Positions 49,075 through 60,793 of a stretch of DNA of 64,000 bases are shown here, piece after piece. The position numbers were made by a program, and so were the translations under genes. Within the stretch, counting starts at the first letter, position 1; every line of letters begins with the position of its first letter. This DNA comes from Yamagishiella unicocca. Its lineage: Eukaryota; Chlorophyta; Chlorophyceae; Chlamydomonadales; Volvocaceae. The DNA lies in contig BDSL01000002.1 of the NCBI GenBank assembly GCA_003116995.1, positions 372,001 to 436,000 on the forward strand, in the 5' to 3' direction. A model generated the notes under the pieces. The model made no database searches and had not been told where the DNA came from. It saw only the letters and a program-made list of their open reading frames with translations.

Positions 49075-51797
49075 ATGGCCACCCATACAGCTTCGGCCCC
49101 AGAACCTGGAGCTCAGCGTGTCACAATTGTGGATCAACCTGCAATGCATACGTTATCGATGGAGCTGCCACGGCGCAATGTTTTCGGCCTACCCACTTCT
49201 GTAATAGCGGGCATATTTTACTGCTGTGCCTCGGCATCAATGATCCTTTTAAATAAGCATGCGCTCGCTTCGTTTAACTTCACAGCACCAAACGCACTCC
49301 TTTGCTTTCAATGTACACTAGCGGTTCTGCTCGTGAAAATTTGCGAGACAGCCGGTATCGTGCGGCCGTTACAGCCGCTCAAGAAAAGCCTAGTGCTCCT
49401 GTGGTTCCCTGTCACTTGCATCTTCGTTATGATGCTCGGCAGCGGGTTCTACGCGCTACAGCTGATGGGAATTGGTATGTTCTCCGTCTGGAAGCAGCTT
49501 GCCAACCTGACGACAGGTACGTACAGGACTCGGCTGGGTACGGTTTCAAGCGCGCTGGGGTTTGGGGTTTAGGTGGCCCTCCTGTGCCAGGGGGAATGGA
49601 CGGCCGGGGACCAGGGATCAGGGACTTTGCATGGGTATGTAGGGCGAGCTAAAAGTTGCATGAGGCTAGTTTTAGTGCTACCTTTGGATGTCAGAGAAGG
49701 GAGCAAATGTTGCCGGCACGGTAATGCAGTCGTACAAGCCGACTCCCAGGGTTGAGGGGCTACCTGTCTAACGGCCGTGTCACACGTGGAGCGCCTGGTT
49801 TCGGAGCGCACCATGTGGGTCAGCACGCGACAGGACAGACTGCGACGCCTAGACGCCCTCCTCACCCGCAGCCCGGAACACCATGCCTCTTGACTTTCCT
49901 CAAAATCACAAGCCAGCCTACGTACGACATTCTGACGTCAAGCGGCATGGGATGTCCTCATTACTCGCGACTCGCCCCCCACAACCCGCAGCCCTTGGCG
50001 ACGTCTGCATCTTCCGGCGTTCCTACCCCTGGCCTGTATGGGCCTGCCTGGCCCTCATGACCGCCAGCGCTGTCGTGGGCGCCTCCACGGACTCCCGCTT
50101 CACCTGGGCGGGCTACACCTGGCAGGTGGTCAACTGCGTGCTCACCTCGGCTTACGCGCTGTCGCTGCGGAACGTTATGGACAAGGTGCCAAACTTCACA
50201 GCGGACGGGCAGAAGGTAGGCGCCGGGCTCGAAGGCGGGCAGGGGCCGGGCGCGAAGGGGTTGAGGCTCGCGGTTGGCGAGAAGCAACCAAGGGCCGTTC
50301 CTCCTTGCCGCCATTCATCCCTGGGCTGTCGGGCGCTGGTCGAGTGGGCGGTCGGTTGGTTGCTGGTGGCATGCGCGGGAGAAAGCAAACGCGCGCGTCT
50401 GCGGCACAGAAGCTGCTGTGCCGCTGCTCGCACCCTGCTCTCGTGCGCGGGGCGTCGGGAGCTCCACGGGCTCCATGGCCGCTAGGTCCTGGTCCGTGGA
50501 GGACCGGGATAAAGTCGTAAAAGCAGGGGCTCCGGAACGCGGCTGCAAGGGCGGCGGATAGGGCGATCCACCTGCACTTACAGCCCACCAACGGCGTGTG
50601 CTAATAACACCGAATGCCATCCGCTGTGCGCCCTCCTCCCTGCAGATGGATGAGTTCAGCATGGTAGGTAATGGTGCGGTATGGGGCTAGCTACTGGAGT
50701 GTGAGGGGCCCGTGCGAGGAAGATGTGTTTTGGATGGGACGTGCCTCTGACGTTCGAAGCGCCGCAGCAGGATGCGTATGGGGCGCGGTCTGCCCCGTGT
50801 GCGCCGTTGGTGGGTGAGTCGCTTCGTGTATGGCAGGCGTGGCGGTAAACGGTGGCCTGCGGCCGGGAGCGTCGGTGGCGCATAAGGTCGTGCCGTATCC
50901 TGCCGGCGCGCGGCCTTGAGCAGTGTCAGACCCCGGGGGGCCGGAGGGAGCTCTCGCGCGGGAGACCAGTGCTGGTGCCGCTGCGGTTGGTGGTCTGTTT
51001 GTGACCAACCGACGCCAGCCGCAACCGCTTCCACCCCACTCTGCCCGTACAGGTGTACTACAACAACCTGCTGTCCATACCACCCATCCTGGTGCTGGTG
51101 GTTATGTTTAACGAACATAACGGACTGCTGCACCAGCCGGCGCTGCGGGACCCCGGCTTCCAGGCGGTGGCGTTGCTGGGCGGTATCATTGGTTTCGGAA
51201 TCAGGTAGAGAGGGCTCCGAAGCCCACCCTGGGTGCGCCGAAGGGTGCGTGCAGCAGTGCCGTCACCGGGCTTTGTTTCCGGGTTCCGGCGATGCATATC
51301 GTGGCCCTTCAATGCGGCAACACCTACACCCCCTGACCCCCTCCGGTTTAACTTTACAGGCCTTATATTCATAAAGAATATACACACTTGTGTACACAAT
51401 ATTGCACAGATCTTTATATAGTATATAATCCTCTTGACCCCCTCGTCCTGCACCTGAACTCCTCCGCACCCACAGTTTCTCGAGCCTGTGGTTTCTGTCC
51501 CAGACCACCGCCACCATCTACAGCCTCATCGGCTCGCTCAACAAGTTCCCCATCGCGACTGTGGGCATCCTCGCTTTCCAGGAGCCCACCAACGCCAAGA
51601 ACTTGGCTAGCATTGTCATCGGGCTCGGTGCAGGCGAGTTGCGTGCCCCCAGCAACCCAACCGCAACCCAAGTCAACCAAAACGCAACCAGTGGCCGTTC
51701 TGTAAGGCCCCTGATGCGAAAGCAGTACCTGCAGATAGCACCGCCTGCTCCTGCCTTCATGGGTCAGCCGCAGTTGCTTGACCAAGACCCGTGGTAG
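49075..51797 (+). CDS. Golgi GDP-sugar (GDP-mannose) transporter, GONST/VRG4 type
   Basis: Exons 49075-49516, 49992-50215, 50646-50663 (18-nt microexon, MDEFSM), 51053-51204, 51476 to about 51633, phases consistent. The protein has the ten-helix NST/TPT fold: MILLNKHALASFNFTAPNAL, LLWFPVTCIFVMMLGSGFYA, MFSVWKQLANLTTALGDV, FRRSYPWPVWACLALMTASA, YYNNLLSIPPILVLVVMF and SLWFLSQTTATIYSLIGSLN. The GSLNK motif is the GALNK-type signature of GDP-mannose carriers in plant GONST1 and yeast VRG4, which exchange GDP-sugar for GMP in the Golgi. The 3' end is unsure: reading on stops at 51797 with a non-homologous tail, whereas a GC donor (GCGAGT at 51634) spliced to CAG at 51771-51773 gives ...GLGAGVA and stop at 51781, 333 aa, the usual family length. 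Confidence 0.91.
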
Positions 51798-51854
51798 CCG
51801 TGGCGACCAAGACCCGTGGTAGCCGTGGCGACCAAGACCCGTGGTAGCCGTGGC
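51780..51854. repeat. 25-bp direct repeat, three copies
   Basis: Unit GACCAAGACCCGTGGTAGCC followed by GTGGC, perfect, at the 3' end of the transporter gene. Confidence 0.95.
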
Positions 51855-52059
51855 GTCGTGCTAGACGACGAACCTGCACGTGCCCCGTGCCTTCCCCCAT
51901 TTCTCCCGCCTGCGCCTAAAAGAAACCGACTGCGCAAAACGTTTGCGCCACGCGGGATCCTCGCGTCCGTTAGCCTAGACGACGCCGCCGCCGCCGATTT
52001 AGCTTAGTTGCCGAAGGTCGACACACGACTTTCCTACTTTAGTTTCCTACTTTAGTTTG

Positions 52060-52104
52060 CCCTGCCCTGCCCTGCCCTGCCCTGCCCTGCCCTGCCCTGC
52101 CCTG
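52060..52104. repeat. (CCTGC)n pentanucleotide array, nine copies
   Basis: Perfect repeat directly abutting the dispersed element at 52107. A similar CCCTGCCCTG run adjoins the LeuRS-intron copy at 62500-62540. Confidence 0.95.
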
Positions 52105-52106
52105 TT

Positions 52107-52175
52107 CTCCAGCATGCATCTCGAAACGTCTGTCCTAAACGGTTTTCCTTCGTACACGGTTTTTCCTTGCACGCC
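52107..52175. repeat. Dispersed intron element, intergenic copy
   Basis: CTCCAGCATGCATCTCGAAACG, CCTAAACGG, CCTTCGTACACGG and TTTTTCCTTGCA occur in the same order and spacing as at 6397-6470. This is the only copy outside an intron of my gene models. Confidence 0.85.
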
Positions 52176-53590
52176 CCCCCACAAGGCATCAGTATGTATC
52201 TTCAGGGCCAACGCAGTCTGCCTACTGGAGACCACACCATCCATAACGGCCACCTTGTCGTACGCAATGCACCCCCGGCAAGAAGCCGCCACTTGCAGCC
52301 TCAACCGCCCAGATTCCGAATTTCTCTACCGCCTGGCCCCCCCCCTCCGTTGGCCCCGTTATCCTCCAGGTGTCATTTTCACGCAGTACAAGGCGAAATA
52401 AAGGAGTCTGGAGCCTCCGTCGACGGGGCAGGGGTTCTGCAAATGCTGGGCTTGTGTAGGAGGCAGGACACACCGGTTGCGCGTCCGTGGGGGCCTTGTC
52501 GCCTCCGCGACAAGACGCAGGATGGCCTAGAAACGTGCGTCTCCTGTTCTGCGCTTGTCGTGTCTCATCTTCGTCACGCATTGCACTCAATACGTCTCGA
52601 ACAACCGCTGCACACGGTGTTTACATGTTGACGGTGTGTAGTTTCAAAGGTGTCACACGGACATGTCGAGTGTCTACATACGGCATCGTACGGATGGCGT
52701 AGTGACTGGCGAGGAGCATACATTTGTAGGGTCCGTTTGGTGGTGTCGCGTCCATGCTTGCAATGCAGCATCCCCCTTACAGGGCAATGCACGTTTGCAT
52801 AATACCGCTGAAGTATGTTTGTTTAAAGCGTGCGCAGTGGGGATGCCTTTTTATTTCAATTCCATTTTCCTGCTATTATTACCATAGAGATGGAAGAACG
52901 GCGACGTGGGTTTGTGGGTTGGTTTTACCGGTATTCAGTATTGACTGCGGGCGCGTTGCGTTATCCTTCTGGGGATTTCACGCGGTAGAAACGTATGGGA
53001 TGGGAGATGAGCATAGCAGGAAGGCTAGCAGCGAGACAGGGAGCAGGCAGTCAGGCAAGGGAGAAGCGGTGGCTTAATCGCCCCAGCAAGACCAGTTTGC
53101 GCTCCCGCCCCTGGACATCCGTGTAAGTGCCGTTGGCAGTAGGTAGAGGCCCACAAGAGGCTTTTGAGTTTTCAGATGATTGCAGTGCCAGAGCGACTGT
53201 GTCCGTTGCAACATGACGTTGCATGTGCTGTAACAGACACCACACCCCTCCGACACCTGAGGAAAAGCTGAGGCTAAGCGTACATATGTCACACGGATTA
53301 TTCTGTTTCGGCAATGCCGGTTTGGGTTAGCAAATGTCAAGGCAGAAGTCCCAACTTGGGAATCAACAGCACGGTTTTCGCAGCATGGCTGTCAATGTCG
53401 TACATACCTGTACGGATTACGGAACCCTTGCACCAGCCAACCACAGTCAAGTTCCTCACGTCATAATTAGTTATATTATTGATCTGTCGCTGGACCCGGA
53501 GTTTGCGTGTAGCCGTGATTTGAAATGCATATTTCCCACACTTAAGCCGCAGCCGCGTTACAAGGCTTGCAGCTCACGTCTTTGTTGACG

Positions 53591-56500
53591 ATGATCCAAG
53601 TACGCATTTTGATAGCCTTTTTAATTGTAGTCGTACTTCACTGCTTCTTGACCGAAACCGGAACATACGCAGCAGCCTCATTGTCCACGCCGGCTGGCGA
53701 CTTGGCCAGCAACGACGCATCTGGTTCATGCGACTGGCCAGGTGAACCAACGACTTCGAGCGACAACCAAGGTGGCGCGCCTACGGAGGACGCCTCCGTG
53801 CCGTTTGCATCGGCAGCAGCCGCGGCCGAGGCGAGCCCTCAACCAACCGTGGACACCGGTTCATGTGACTTAGTCGGGGACAGCGGCGCGGCCGCAGTAG
53901 GTTCTGGTGACGCGGGGCCGTCTTCTATGGGTGAGCCCTCCGCTGGGGACGACCTAGCTGTCCATGTGCACGGATCCGGTGAGGCGAGCGTGCCTGCCGT
54001 CGCGGATCCTCCTGCGATCGGGGACGTGCTCGTAAAGTCGGTTGAACTAGCTCCCGCGAATGACAACGTCGGTGGGAGCGAGGGCCGTGCTCCTGCCTCT
54101 GCCTCTGGCAGCGGCAGCTCCCTAGAGGCCGTCGCGGCCAGCGGCACGGAGCCAACGTCGACCGTCGACGCAGGTTCAAACCTCCTCACGGACGCAGCCG
54201 AGGGTGCAGCAGCAGGCAATATGGAGCAGCAAGCTAACAGCCCACCCAGCCCCACACCGGCTTCTCTACCGCCTGCGGACGCCGCCGCTGCTGCTGCTGC
54301 CCCTGCCCCTGCTGCCGATGCCGCCGCCTCTGCTACGCCGCTGGTCGAACCCTCAACGCAGCCAGCGCCGTCAGCTGCAGAGCCGGCCGACGGCTTGGAC
54401 GAGCTGCGGTCGCTGCTGCAGCAGGCCCGGCAGGCGGTCACGCTGCTGGAGGCGGCGGTGGCGCGGCAGGAGCTGCGCCTTGCCGGCCTGGCCGCCGCTG
54501 CCGCCACCGGCGCCCCCACGCCGGGCCCGGCCTCCGACCCCGCCATGGCTCTGCTGCGCACCCTGGGCCTGGACGCCAGCAGCACCTCCACAGCGGCACG
54601 CAAGGCGCTGCGCGACGCGCTGCAGCTGGTGATGCGGGAGCGAGACGCGCGACTGGGCGCCGGCGCCGGAGTCGGGGCCGCTCCCCTGGAGGGGAACAAC
54701 ATGCCCGGAGCAGGGATCAGATCCGCGGCGGCGCCTTCCACCGGTGGTGTGAGCGCCATCCCGGGCGTCGGCGGCGACGGCGACTGGTTCGGGCAGCACT
54801 TCGCGCTCCGCTCCTCGTTGCGACTGGCGGCGGCGGCGCCGCCGGCGGAGCCGGCGGCGGCTCCCGCCGCCGCCACGGGGCCTCCCGTCACCGTCACCTG
54901 CGCCTTCCCCTACGAGTTGCCGCACCCCAACACCGCGGCGGCGGGCGGCGGGCCGCTGCTGTACGTGGTGGCGGGCGACGCCGCCGGCATGCTGTACGTG
55001 CTGAGCCCCGCCGGCGGCTCGGTGCTGGCTGCGGTGCACACCGGCACGGACTCCGCGGTGACCGCCTGCTCGGCCTTCTTCGTGCGCAAGTACGAGTCCA
55101 CAGTCGTCACGGGCCACGCCAACGGCCAGACGCGCAGCTTCGCTGTGGTGCTGCAGGACGCGCCGCCGCAGGCGCCCCAACCCGGAGCTGAGCAGCAGCA
55201 GCAACAACAGCAGCAGCAGCAGGCGGCTCCCCCGCACAAGCACCGCAACCGACACCGCCATGGCAGCAGTGCGCTCCTGGAGAATGCTGTCGTACAGTCC
55301 GTTACTTTGCGCCACGTGGTGGAGTCCATGCCGCCGGGGGCGCTGCCGTGGGCGGCGGTGGAGGAGCTCATCGTGCCCGTGGCGGCGGCGGCGGCGGCAG
55401 CCGTGGCGGCGGCGGCGGCGGGCGGCGAGGACGGGGCGGCGGCAGCGGAGCGGCCGCTGGCGCCGGCGCCGCCGGAGGTTGGCGCCTTCGCTGACTTGCA
55501 GTACACTGGGCCGCCGGCGCCCATCATGCACATCCTGCCGTACAGGCGAGTTGGTTGGAGGGGTGGTTAGGCTGGGCGGGGGGTGGCAGGCGGGTTGGGC
55601 TGGAACCCACATCGCCCGCTCTGGCCGGACGCGCTCCCTTCTCGCCGCACAGCGGCGGGCCTGCCGGTCCGGTGCTAAGCAGCAGCGGCCCTGTCCCTCC
55701 GCAGCCATGTCGCTGCCCCTCGTCCCCTGCACCCTGACACGCCTCCGTCCCGACCCCCCTCCTCTCCTCCTCAGGCTCGGTCACAAGGTCGGCGGTCGGC
55801 GCCACATCGTCGTGTTGGACCGGGCCGGCAACCTGCGGCTGGACCGGGAGAACGGCACCGTGCGCTTCTGGGCCCGGACCAACCGCACCCAGCTGGCCGT
55901 ACACTTCGGTACGCGGGCGGCGGCAGGCACAGGGGTGGCAGGGACGGCGGGGGCAGGACAGGGCAGAAGGGTTGGAAAAAAAGGGCAGGGCAGAGGGGAG
56001 GGATAGGGACAGGGCTCTCCTCGCAGCCTCATCCGTGTGCCGTCGGGTGAACCCCGGGCCCAACCCCCCAATCCCGATCCCCAACACTGCTGCTGCCCCC
56101 ACCCGCCCTCCAGTGGGCACCCACGTGGTGATGTTGGCCGCCGTACAGGCCACCATCCTCAACACGCTGCAGCCGCGCCAGCCGCGGTCCTTTGGGGTGA
56201 GTCCCAGAGGGCAAGGAGGGGCGGGATGGGGGGGAAGGGGGGAGAGGGACACGAGGGCAGGTGCGGCGGAAGGGGGGAGCCGAAGCCAGCCCCCATCCCC
56301 CTGGTTCTTAGCTGGGACGTGTTCCTGCCGTGTCTCCCCACCGGCCCCTCCCACCCCTGCCGCCTCCACACCACCCCCGCCACCCCGCTCGCCACACCCC
56401 CCCCCGCAGTGTCTGCACCTGAACGGCTCCCGGCTGCTGGCCGCCGCCTTCGACGGCCACCGGGTGTTCCGGGGCTACGGTGTCAACACGCGCGGCGAGC

Positions 56501-58814
56501 TGCTGTCCATGGTTACCCCGCACGATGGGGGGCTCACGTCGTGCAAGGTGGGCGGCAGTGGAGGAGCTCATCGTGCCCGGGGAGGTCGTCGGGGCGGGGA
56601 CGAGGAGTGGCGTGCGCCCCGACCCCTACCCCTTACCCCTACCGCTATCCCGCCATGCCCCCCGACCCCTCACCCCCAGGCCCACCGTGCTACCCCGCTG
56701 CCCTGGCTGGACCCCGGGGTGCTGGCGACCAGCCACCACTCGCTGTCCCTGACGCCCATGCGCGGCTACCTGCTGCTGACCCACGGGTCGGGCCGCGTGG
56801 TTTTCAACGTCACCGGCATCGTGCGTAACGGCATCCCCTCCCTCACCGCCACCACGGACGACCACATCGGTGGGTGGCACCTAGGGGGACCAGGGCCGGC
56901 TGGGCGCCCCCCGGCCGGCAGGCTAACGAGCAGGCAGGGCTGCAACCGTGTTTCGTGGTCGTCCCTGGAGCCCAACCAACCCAACAAACTAACCAACCGA
57001 CCGTGTGCGCTCGCCATGGCGCCAGTGCGACACCCCCTGCGCCCTTTTACTGCTTTGTTGAGGACGATAATGCTATGTCGATTCGCCGCTGTTTCTCTCC
57101 ATCCCATAGCCCTAACCCTAACCCTAACCCAACCAACCACCCAACCCAACGGACACGCCTCCGCAGCGGTCGTTGCCGGCGCCAGCACCGTCATACCCTC
57201 GCCGCCGGCCGACAGCACCGCCGCCGCCGGCGCCGCGGCGGCTTGGGCCGCCGGCGGTGGCCTCATCAACGGCCTCATGCCGCCGCCGCCGGTGGTGGCA
57301 GTGGGCCCCGGCAGCCAGGTGGTTGTGATGGTGCTGCCGCCGGGCTATTCGACGGGGGCTGAGGACCTGGCGGCGCCGCCAGGCGACGGCACGTCGGAGG
57401 GCGGCGGCGCGGCCGCCGACGTTGGAGCACCGGGGGAGGCAGCGGCTGCGGGGTGGCCGACCCCAGGCGCTGGTGCCGGTGTGGCCGGCGGCGCGGGTCT
57501 GTTGGTGGTCCTGGACTCGCGGATGCCCCGGCCGCTGGTGTCGGGGGGTGCCAGCAAAGTGTGGTCGCAGCCGATATTTATAGGTGCGGAGAGGGGGAGT
57601 GGTGGTGGGAGGGGGGGTGAGGAAAGCCCATGGACTAGGAAGCCGGGGCAGTGGGGGCGGTGCGGGGTGGGAGGGGGTGGGGCGGGGCAGTGGGGGCGGT
57701 GGGGGCAAGGGCGAGAGGTGTATGGAGCGGCGCGCTGCTGTACGCCGTGTTTGGTGTAGTGGGGGGATGGCATAAGAACCGTTTAGGTGTAGTGGGGGCG
57801 GCTGCCAGGTCGTCTTGGGGCTGCTTGGCCGCGCCTGATACGGGTACCGCGCCTGATGCGGGTACCGCGCCTGATGCGGGTACCGCGCCTGATACGGGTA
57901 CCGCGCCGATGCGGGTACCGCGCCTGATACGGGTACCGCGCCTGATACGGGTACCGCGCCTGATACGGGTACCGCGCCTTGTACGGGTACCGCGCCTGAT
58001 ACGGGTTCAGCCTCCTCCACTCGTGCCTCCGTGTCGTCGTCGTTGGGTTGTACCACAGCCACGAACCAGTTCCACGCGACGAAAATCCGTTATACATGAA
58101 ACTGCTTCCTTTCGCAGCAGCAACCCAGCCACATTCCCACACTCTCATCCCGAGCCAGACTCACATCCTGCATGCCTGAAACCTCAGATAAACCACAATA
58201 GCTCCGCCCACATGGCACGGCACCGCTCCCAGGCTTTCACCCCCCCCTTCCCTCGTTGCCTTCCCCCCCTGGAGCGCAGGTGCTATGTTGCTGGTGGGGC
58301 TGTACCAGTTCTGGCGCATGTCCAGCAACCGCAGCCAGCGGAGGACCGTTGCGGGAGGCGGCCGGCTGTCCCGGGGCCGCCGGGGGCACGGCGGGTACGG
58401 CGGCGGGTACGACGACGCCGCGGAGTACATGTACGGCGATAACAGGGTGAGGTGGCAGTGGCGGTGGGGACGTGCGCTCCGCTGCAGCGGCTGGGCGGGG
58501 AGACGGTTGCGGCAGAGGGGTTCCCCGCGTGTGTGTTTGTGTGAGCAGTGCGGGTCACGACTGCGGGGCATGGTACGACGGGTTGAAGGAATGCCGTGGA
58601 AGCTTCGATGGACCATTCCTTCCTGCCCGAACCCTCGCCACGTCCGGCCCCCCCTTCACCCCCCTTCCCCCCCCCCACACCCCCGCCCTCGTCCCGCCTC
58701 CCTCAGCGCCCGGGTGCACCGCATGCGCCCCCGCAGCCGCGCAGCGCCCTGCGACGGGGGAGATCCGACCGACCCACGGGTCGCAGCGTCAGCTACGAGG
58801 ACGACGAGTATTGA
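53591..58814 (+). CDS. Large secretory-pathway membrane protein, beta-propeller-like, unidentified
   Basis: Exons 53591-55545, 55775-55908, 56114-56196, 56410-56547, 56680-56869, 57167-57583, 58280-58446, 58707-58814; phases close to 1063 aa. Residues 1-28 (MIQVRILIAFLIVVVLHCFL...) form a signal peptide or anchor. Residues about 30-265 are acidic Ala/Ser/Gly-rich, 270-300 is a short coiled coil (LDELRSLLQQARQAVTLLEA), and from about 430 there are propeller-like blades: LLYVVAGDAAGMLYVLSPAG, STVVTGHANGQTRSFAV, HIVVLDRAGNLRL, GSRLLAAAFDGHRVFRGYGV, HSLSLTPMRGYLLLTHGSGR. A membrane segment at about 966-986 (PIFIGAMLLVGLYQFW) precedes an Arg/Gly-rich cytosolic tail ending SYEDDEY, so type I topology is likely. 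Intron 1 appears to use a GC donor (TACAG/GCGAGT). I do not recognise a named family. Confidence 0.78.
57110..57130. repeat. Interstitial telomere-like (CCCTAA)3
   Basis: Three CCCTAA units plus CCC in the intron 56870-57166 of the membrane-protein gene, about 35 bases from the 3' splice site and continuous with a CCAACC-rich tract. Confidence 0.85.
57831..58006. repeat. 18-bp minisatellite, about 9-10 copies, intron 57584-58279
   Basis: Unit GCGCCTGATACGGGTACC with single-base changes and one shortened unit near 57905. Confidence 0.95.
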
Positions 58815-60793
58815 TGGATGCCCCTCCTCCCGGCTGCGGGGCGCTCGTGGAGAAGGGGGTTGTGACGCGGCACCGTGAGGTCGGGGCGGGGATGGACGGA
58901 CCCGTGGGTGCACCCGTGGGTGCACTCGTGGGTGCACCCGTGGGTGGACCTGGATGGCGGCCGGGCTGCGGGAGCGTGCCGGTCTTCGTGGAGCAGCCCT
59001 TCAGACTCGTACATGTTGGTGAGGAGCATCCGTTGTCGACATCGCGGCGTCGGAGATGGTGTGGTAGGTTGCTGAGTAGTGGTGTGGTAGGTTGCTGAGT
59101 AGTGGTGTGGTGGGATGCTAAGTAAGGCGCGGCGGCGTGGGGCAGGCGGCAGTTCGCGCCCGGACGTGAAGATGGGGAATATGGGTGAGGGGAATCTAGA
59201 CATGCGGAATTGTGAATGCGAACGGACACAGAGACTAATAAGAATAATCTTGGATGTGGCGTTTGGTGGCTGGCGATGAGGGCTGTGGGGAGTGGACGGT
59301 GAGGGGGCCGTGGTCTCGGATCATTCAGGGGAGGTCCCGCCGTAGCTTGCCAACGCGTGCATGTATGTCCTCTTTCAGCGCTAATCTACCGACGGCGAAA
59401 TTGGTATTTCGGGGGGTGAACGTGCAGGGTGATGGTGGTTATGCAGATCACTAATGGGCGAGCGGGCGGAAGCTGTGGGCGGCGGCGGGGCGGGGGTGTG
59501 GGGCGGGGGACTCGGCGACGCGACAGCCCCTTTGAAGGCGGAGAGGGGAGAGGCGACCCGGTGATGGTGGGGTTGGGGGTGGACGGAGGGAGGGGTTTCG
59601 CGGCCGTTTCGGTGAAGTGAAGTATCGGGGCACTGTGTTTTGCTACTTGCGTTGAGCGATTAACGATCAATGATTCGTGATGCAGTCGCGGGCCACACCG
59701 ACCATATGCGCTGCTGCTGCTCGAGTGCAGCCTGAGCAGCTGAAGCAATCTCCACGCGACAGGGAAGCAAGCGGGGCGCTGGTGCCGAGACCTTTCCGGG
59801 GGATGCCTGCCGGAATTCATCCTGTCCAGCCCTGTTTCACGGTCTGTTCGTACGGCGCGATATGTCATATTACTTGTGAAGCCGTAGGCTGCCGTGTGCC
59901 ACCAAGTGAACCGGAGAGTGCCAGCCTGCCAACCGCCGCTCCGCGCCGAAAGCAGCACCACTGGGAGCAGGCGGGCCAGCCGTTGCGTTCGTGTAATGGT
60001 TCTGGCAGCTAATGCGCGTGAGCTATGGGGCATTCGAGCTTATGCGGCGCCGAGTGAGCGCCCACGAGGCGTTGAGGACGCCGAGTTAGCATTGGATACA
60101 CGACCCAGCACGAGGAGGTCCTCATCCAATGCCGAGAGCTGGCTCCTCTCCGAGCTTCCTCCCCTCCCCAGCTCCTGCGCGCCAGGCAGCCAGCGCGCCT
60201 CTCACCGCACCCGCCTCAATGGTCTCGCCGCTCCTTCAGGGCAGGAGTCTCGGCGCTCCTTCAGCGCCCCTGCCCTAACGAGATACACGCAGAAGACCTA
60301 ACTCGCCCCTACCTCGCCTTCTGGGAACCAGCCCAGAGGCAGTCCGCATTACAGGGAAAAAAGGCTAACCCCAACCCCTCTTTGCCCCTCCCCCCGGCCC
60401 CCCCCTCCAGCCATGTCACAGGCGCCCGCGGCATGCGCTCCCCCCCATGACCCATTCCCCGCCGCTTGCTTGCACTTCAGTTTCGACTACTACACACGCA
60501 GCTTAAAACTCGCCGTACAACGGTACTGACAACACGCACGCATGGTAGCGCGCACAGGGGTCACTCACACACGGAGATGCCCCTTGCGGTGCATTACGGT
60601 GCCTGGCATGTTGGCATGCTGGCTCATGTGACACACCAATCCATGAAATCGACGAGCACACCCTCTGGCGGCCCTCCGCCACGACCACCTGGAGATCTAC
60701 CCCCCACCACCTTATACCGCCACCACCGTCGCCATCACCACCACCATCACCACGTCTGAGTTTGGGGTCCTTCCAATTTTAGGGTGCATCCAT
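58815..60793. other. Intergenic, convergent membrane-protein gene / LeuRS
   Basis: Holds a 12-bp repeat CCCGTGGGTGCA (58901-58947), a 23-bp repeat around GTGTGGTAGGTTGCTGAGTA (59057-59124), TGTAA on plus at 59992-59996 and TGTAA on minus at 60349-60353. No exon supported. Confidence 0.5.
60349..60353 (-). terminator. Putative polyadenylation signal TGTAA, LeuRS
   Basis: TTACA on the plus strand about 440 bases past the LeuRS stop; the nearest such motif. Confidence 0.5.

Larger units (their letters stand above)
51798..53590. other. Intergenic, transporter 3' region and promoter of the next gene
   Basis: Contains a (CCTGC)9 tract (52060-52104), the dispersed element at 52107-52175, and TGTAA at 53122-53126. 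The stretch from 52.6 kb to the next ATG is AT-richer with no supported exon. Confidence 0.5.

Noticed and set aside
51701..51705. TGTAA as the transporter's polyadenylation signal
   Set aside because: It lies upstream of either possible stop codon (51781 or 51797), so it cannot terminate the complete coding transcript as modelled.
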